Shown: positions 5,879 to 6,249 of the stretch, piece by piece
Layout: every line of letters starts with the position of its first letter
How positions within the stretch are numbered: position 1 is the first letter of the stretch
Origin: an uncultured Acidaminococcus sp.
Lineage (GTDB): Bacteria; Bacillota; Negativicutes; Acidaminococcales; Acidaminococcaceae
DNA length: 6,249 nucleotides
Assembly: GCA_900770265.1 (NCBI GenBank)
Contig: CAAGJR010000054.1
Location: 1-6,249, forward strand
Direction: 5' to 3'
Program-made: the position numbers and the translations under genes
Notes under the pieces: generated by a model
Seen by the model: the letters and a program-made list of their open reading frames with translations, nothing else
Database searches by the model: none
Told to the model about the DNA's origin: nothing

Positions 5879-6249
5879 ATGAACAGACGCTGGATTGCCG
5901 CTTTCTGCCTTTGTCTGCTGACCCTGACCGGCACGGCCTGTGCCAAAAAGCCTGCAGCCCCGGAGGCCAAAGTCCCCGGCCCGGTGACGGCCTACGTGCC
6001 CCGGAAAGTGGAGGGACCTGTCCACCTGGTGTGGGATTGGCAGGCCCCGGGGGAGGCGGCTTCCAAATTGGCAAAGGAAAAGAAGCTGCCCGGCATCAAC
6101 GTACTTTCCCCCAGCTGGTTCATCCTCAGTGATACGGAAGGGAACATCGAAACGAAGAACGCTACCCTGGACTATGCGCCCCAGGCCCATGCCAAGGGGT
6201 ACCGGGTGTGGGCGCTCATCACCAACGGGTTCGACCCGGACCGTACCCA
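5879..6249 (+). CDS. Lipoprotein with GH18-like N-terminal region (partial, 3' end outside window)
   Basis: The frame from ATG 5879 stays open to the window edge, giving 123 residues plus a partial codon. AGGAGG at 5866-5871 with a 7-nt spacer fixes the start. The protein opens with a lipoprotein signal peptide: basic Arg3-Arg4, a hydrophobic stretch (about 5-17), and a lipobox ending T-G-T-A-Cys21. Gly at -3 rather than Leu is permitted but unusual, and two further Cys (10 and 12) lie in the hydrophobic part. After a Pro/Ala-rich linker (25-41) come HLVWDWQ (49-55), INVLSPSWF (73-81), a SDTEGNI turn (84-90) and AHAKGYRVWALITNGFD (103-119). That order recalls the first strands of GH18-type glycosidase-like domains in bacterial cell-surface and spore-associated proteins. 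The catalytic DxxDxDxE motif would lie beyond the window, so activity cannot be judged. It is a separate transcription unit from gltB and probably acts at the cell envelope. Confidence 0.8.
   Translation, partial: MNRRWIAAFCLCLLTLTGTACAKKPAAPEAKVPGPVTAYVPRKVEGPVHLVWDWQAPGEAASKLAKEKKLPGINVLSPSWFILSDTEGNIETKNATLDYAPQAHAKGYRVWALITNGFDPDRT

Noticed and set aside
5854..6132. A 92-residue + strand frame overlapping the lipoprotein start
   Set aside because: It is out of frame with the gene at 5879, has no RBS at its own ATG and terminates within the window. The 5879 frame has an AGGAGG, a lipoprotein signal and remains open to the edge.

Overview
The window is a G+C-rich bacterial chromosomal segment with four protein-coding genes, all on the + strand. 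Two of them are cut by the window edges. Codon use is strongly biased (many CGG, CTG and GCC codons; gltB contains no TTA, CTA or TCA codon at all). Genes are preceded by AGGAGG-type ribosome binding sites and followed by classic hairpin/T-run terminators. These traits, the B. subtilis-like start of the glutamate synthase and the hemerythrin-like protein suggest an anaerobic or microaerophilic member of the Firmicutes sensu lato. A Negativicutes lineage such as Acidaminococcus is my best guess; it is an inference, not a demonstrated assignment.

Layout. Bases 1-156 are the 3' end of an unrecognised gene. A hemerythrin-like di-iron protein gene (171-734) starts 14 nt after its stop and has its own strong RBS, so the two are probably co-transcribed. 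Bases 735-1188 are a 454-nt gene-free stretch. It holds a highly structured element made of nested inverted and direct repeats (741-869), a strong intrinsic terminator (889-920) and an AT-rich gltB leader/promoter region. That leader region contains an 8-bp dyad and an 8-bp direct repeat. The centre of the window (1189-5757) is an intact 1522-residue glutamate synthase large subunit (gltB), followed by a second strong terminator (5768-5803). An extended -10 promoter (5819-5827) then drives a lipoprotein gene (from 5879, open at the window edge) whose visible part resembles the start of a GH18-type glycosidase-like domain.

Function. GltB carries out the central step of ammonia assimilation (glutamine + 2-oxoglutarate to two glutamate). 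It retains the N-terminal nucleophile Cys24, the FMN domain, the three [3Fe-4S] cysteines and the GXGXG domain. It lacks the ferredoxin-type loop, yet no gltD lies next to it: a terminator follows directly. Its electron-donating partner must therefore be encoded elsewhere or be unusual. The hemerythrin-like protein probably binds O2 or NO, or handles iron, and is not obviously linked to nitrogen metabolism. The lipoprotein is a separate transcription unit.

I see no mobile element, CRISPR array, tRNA or rRNA, and no clearly novel multi-gene system. The items most worth a second look are the structured intergenic element, the orphan GltB and the long gltB leader.
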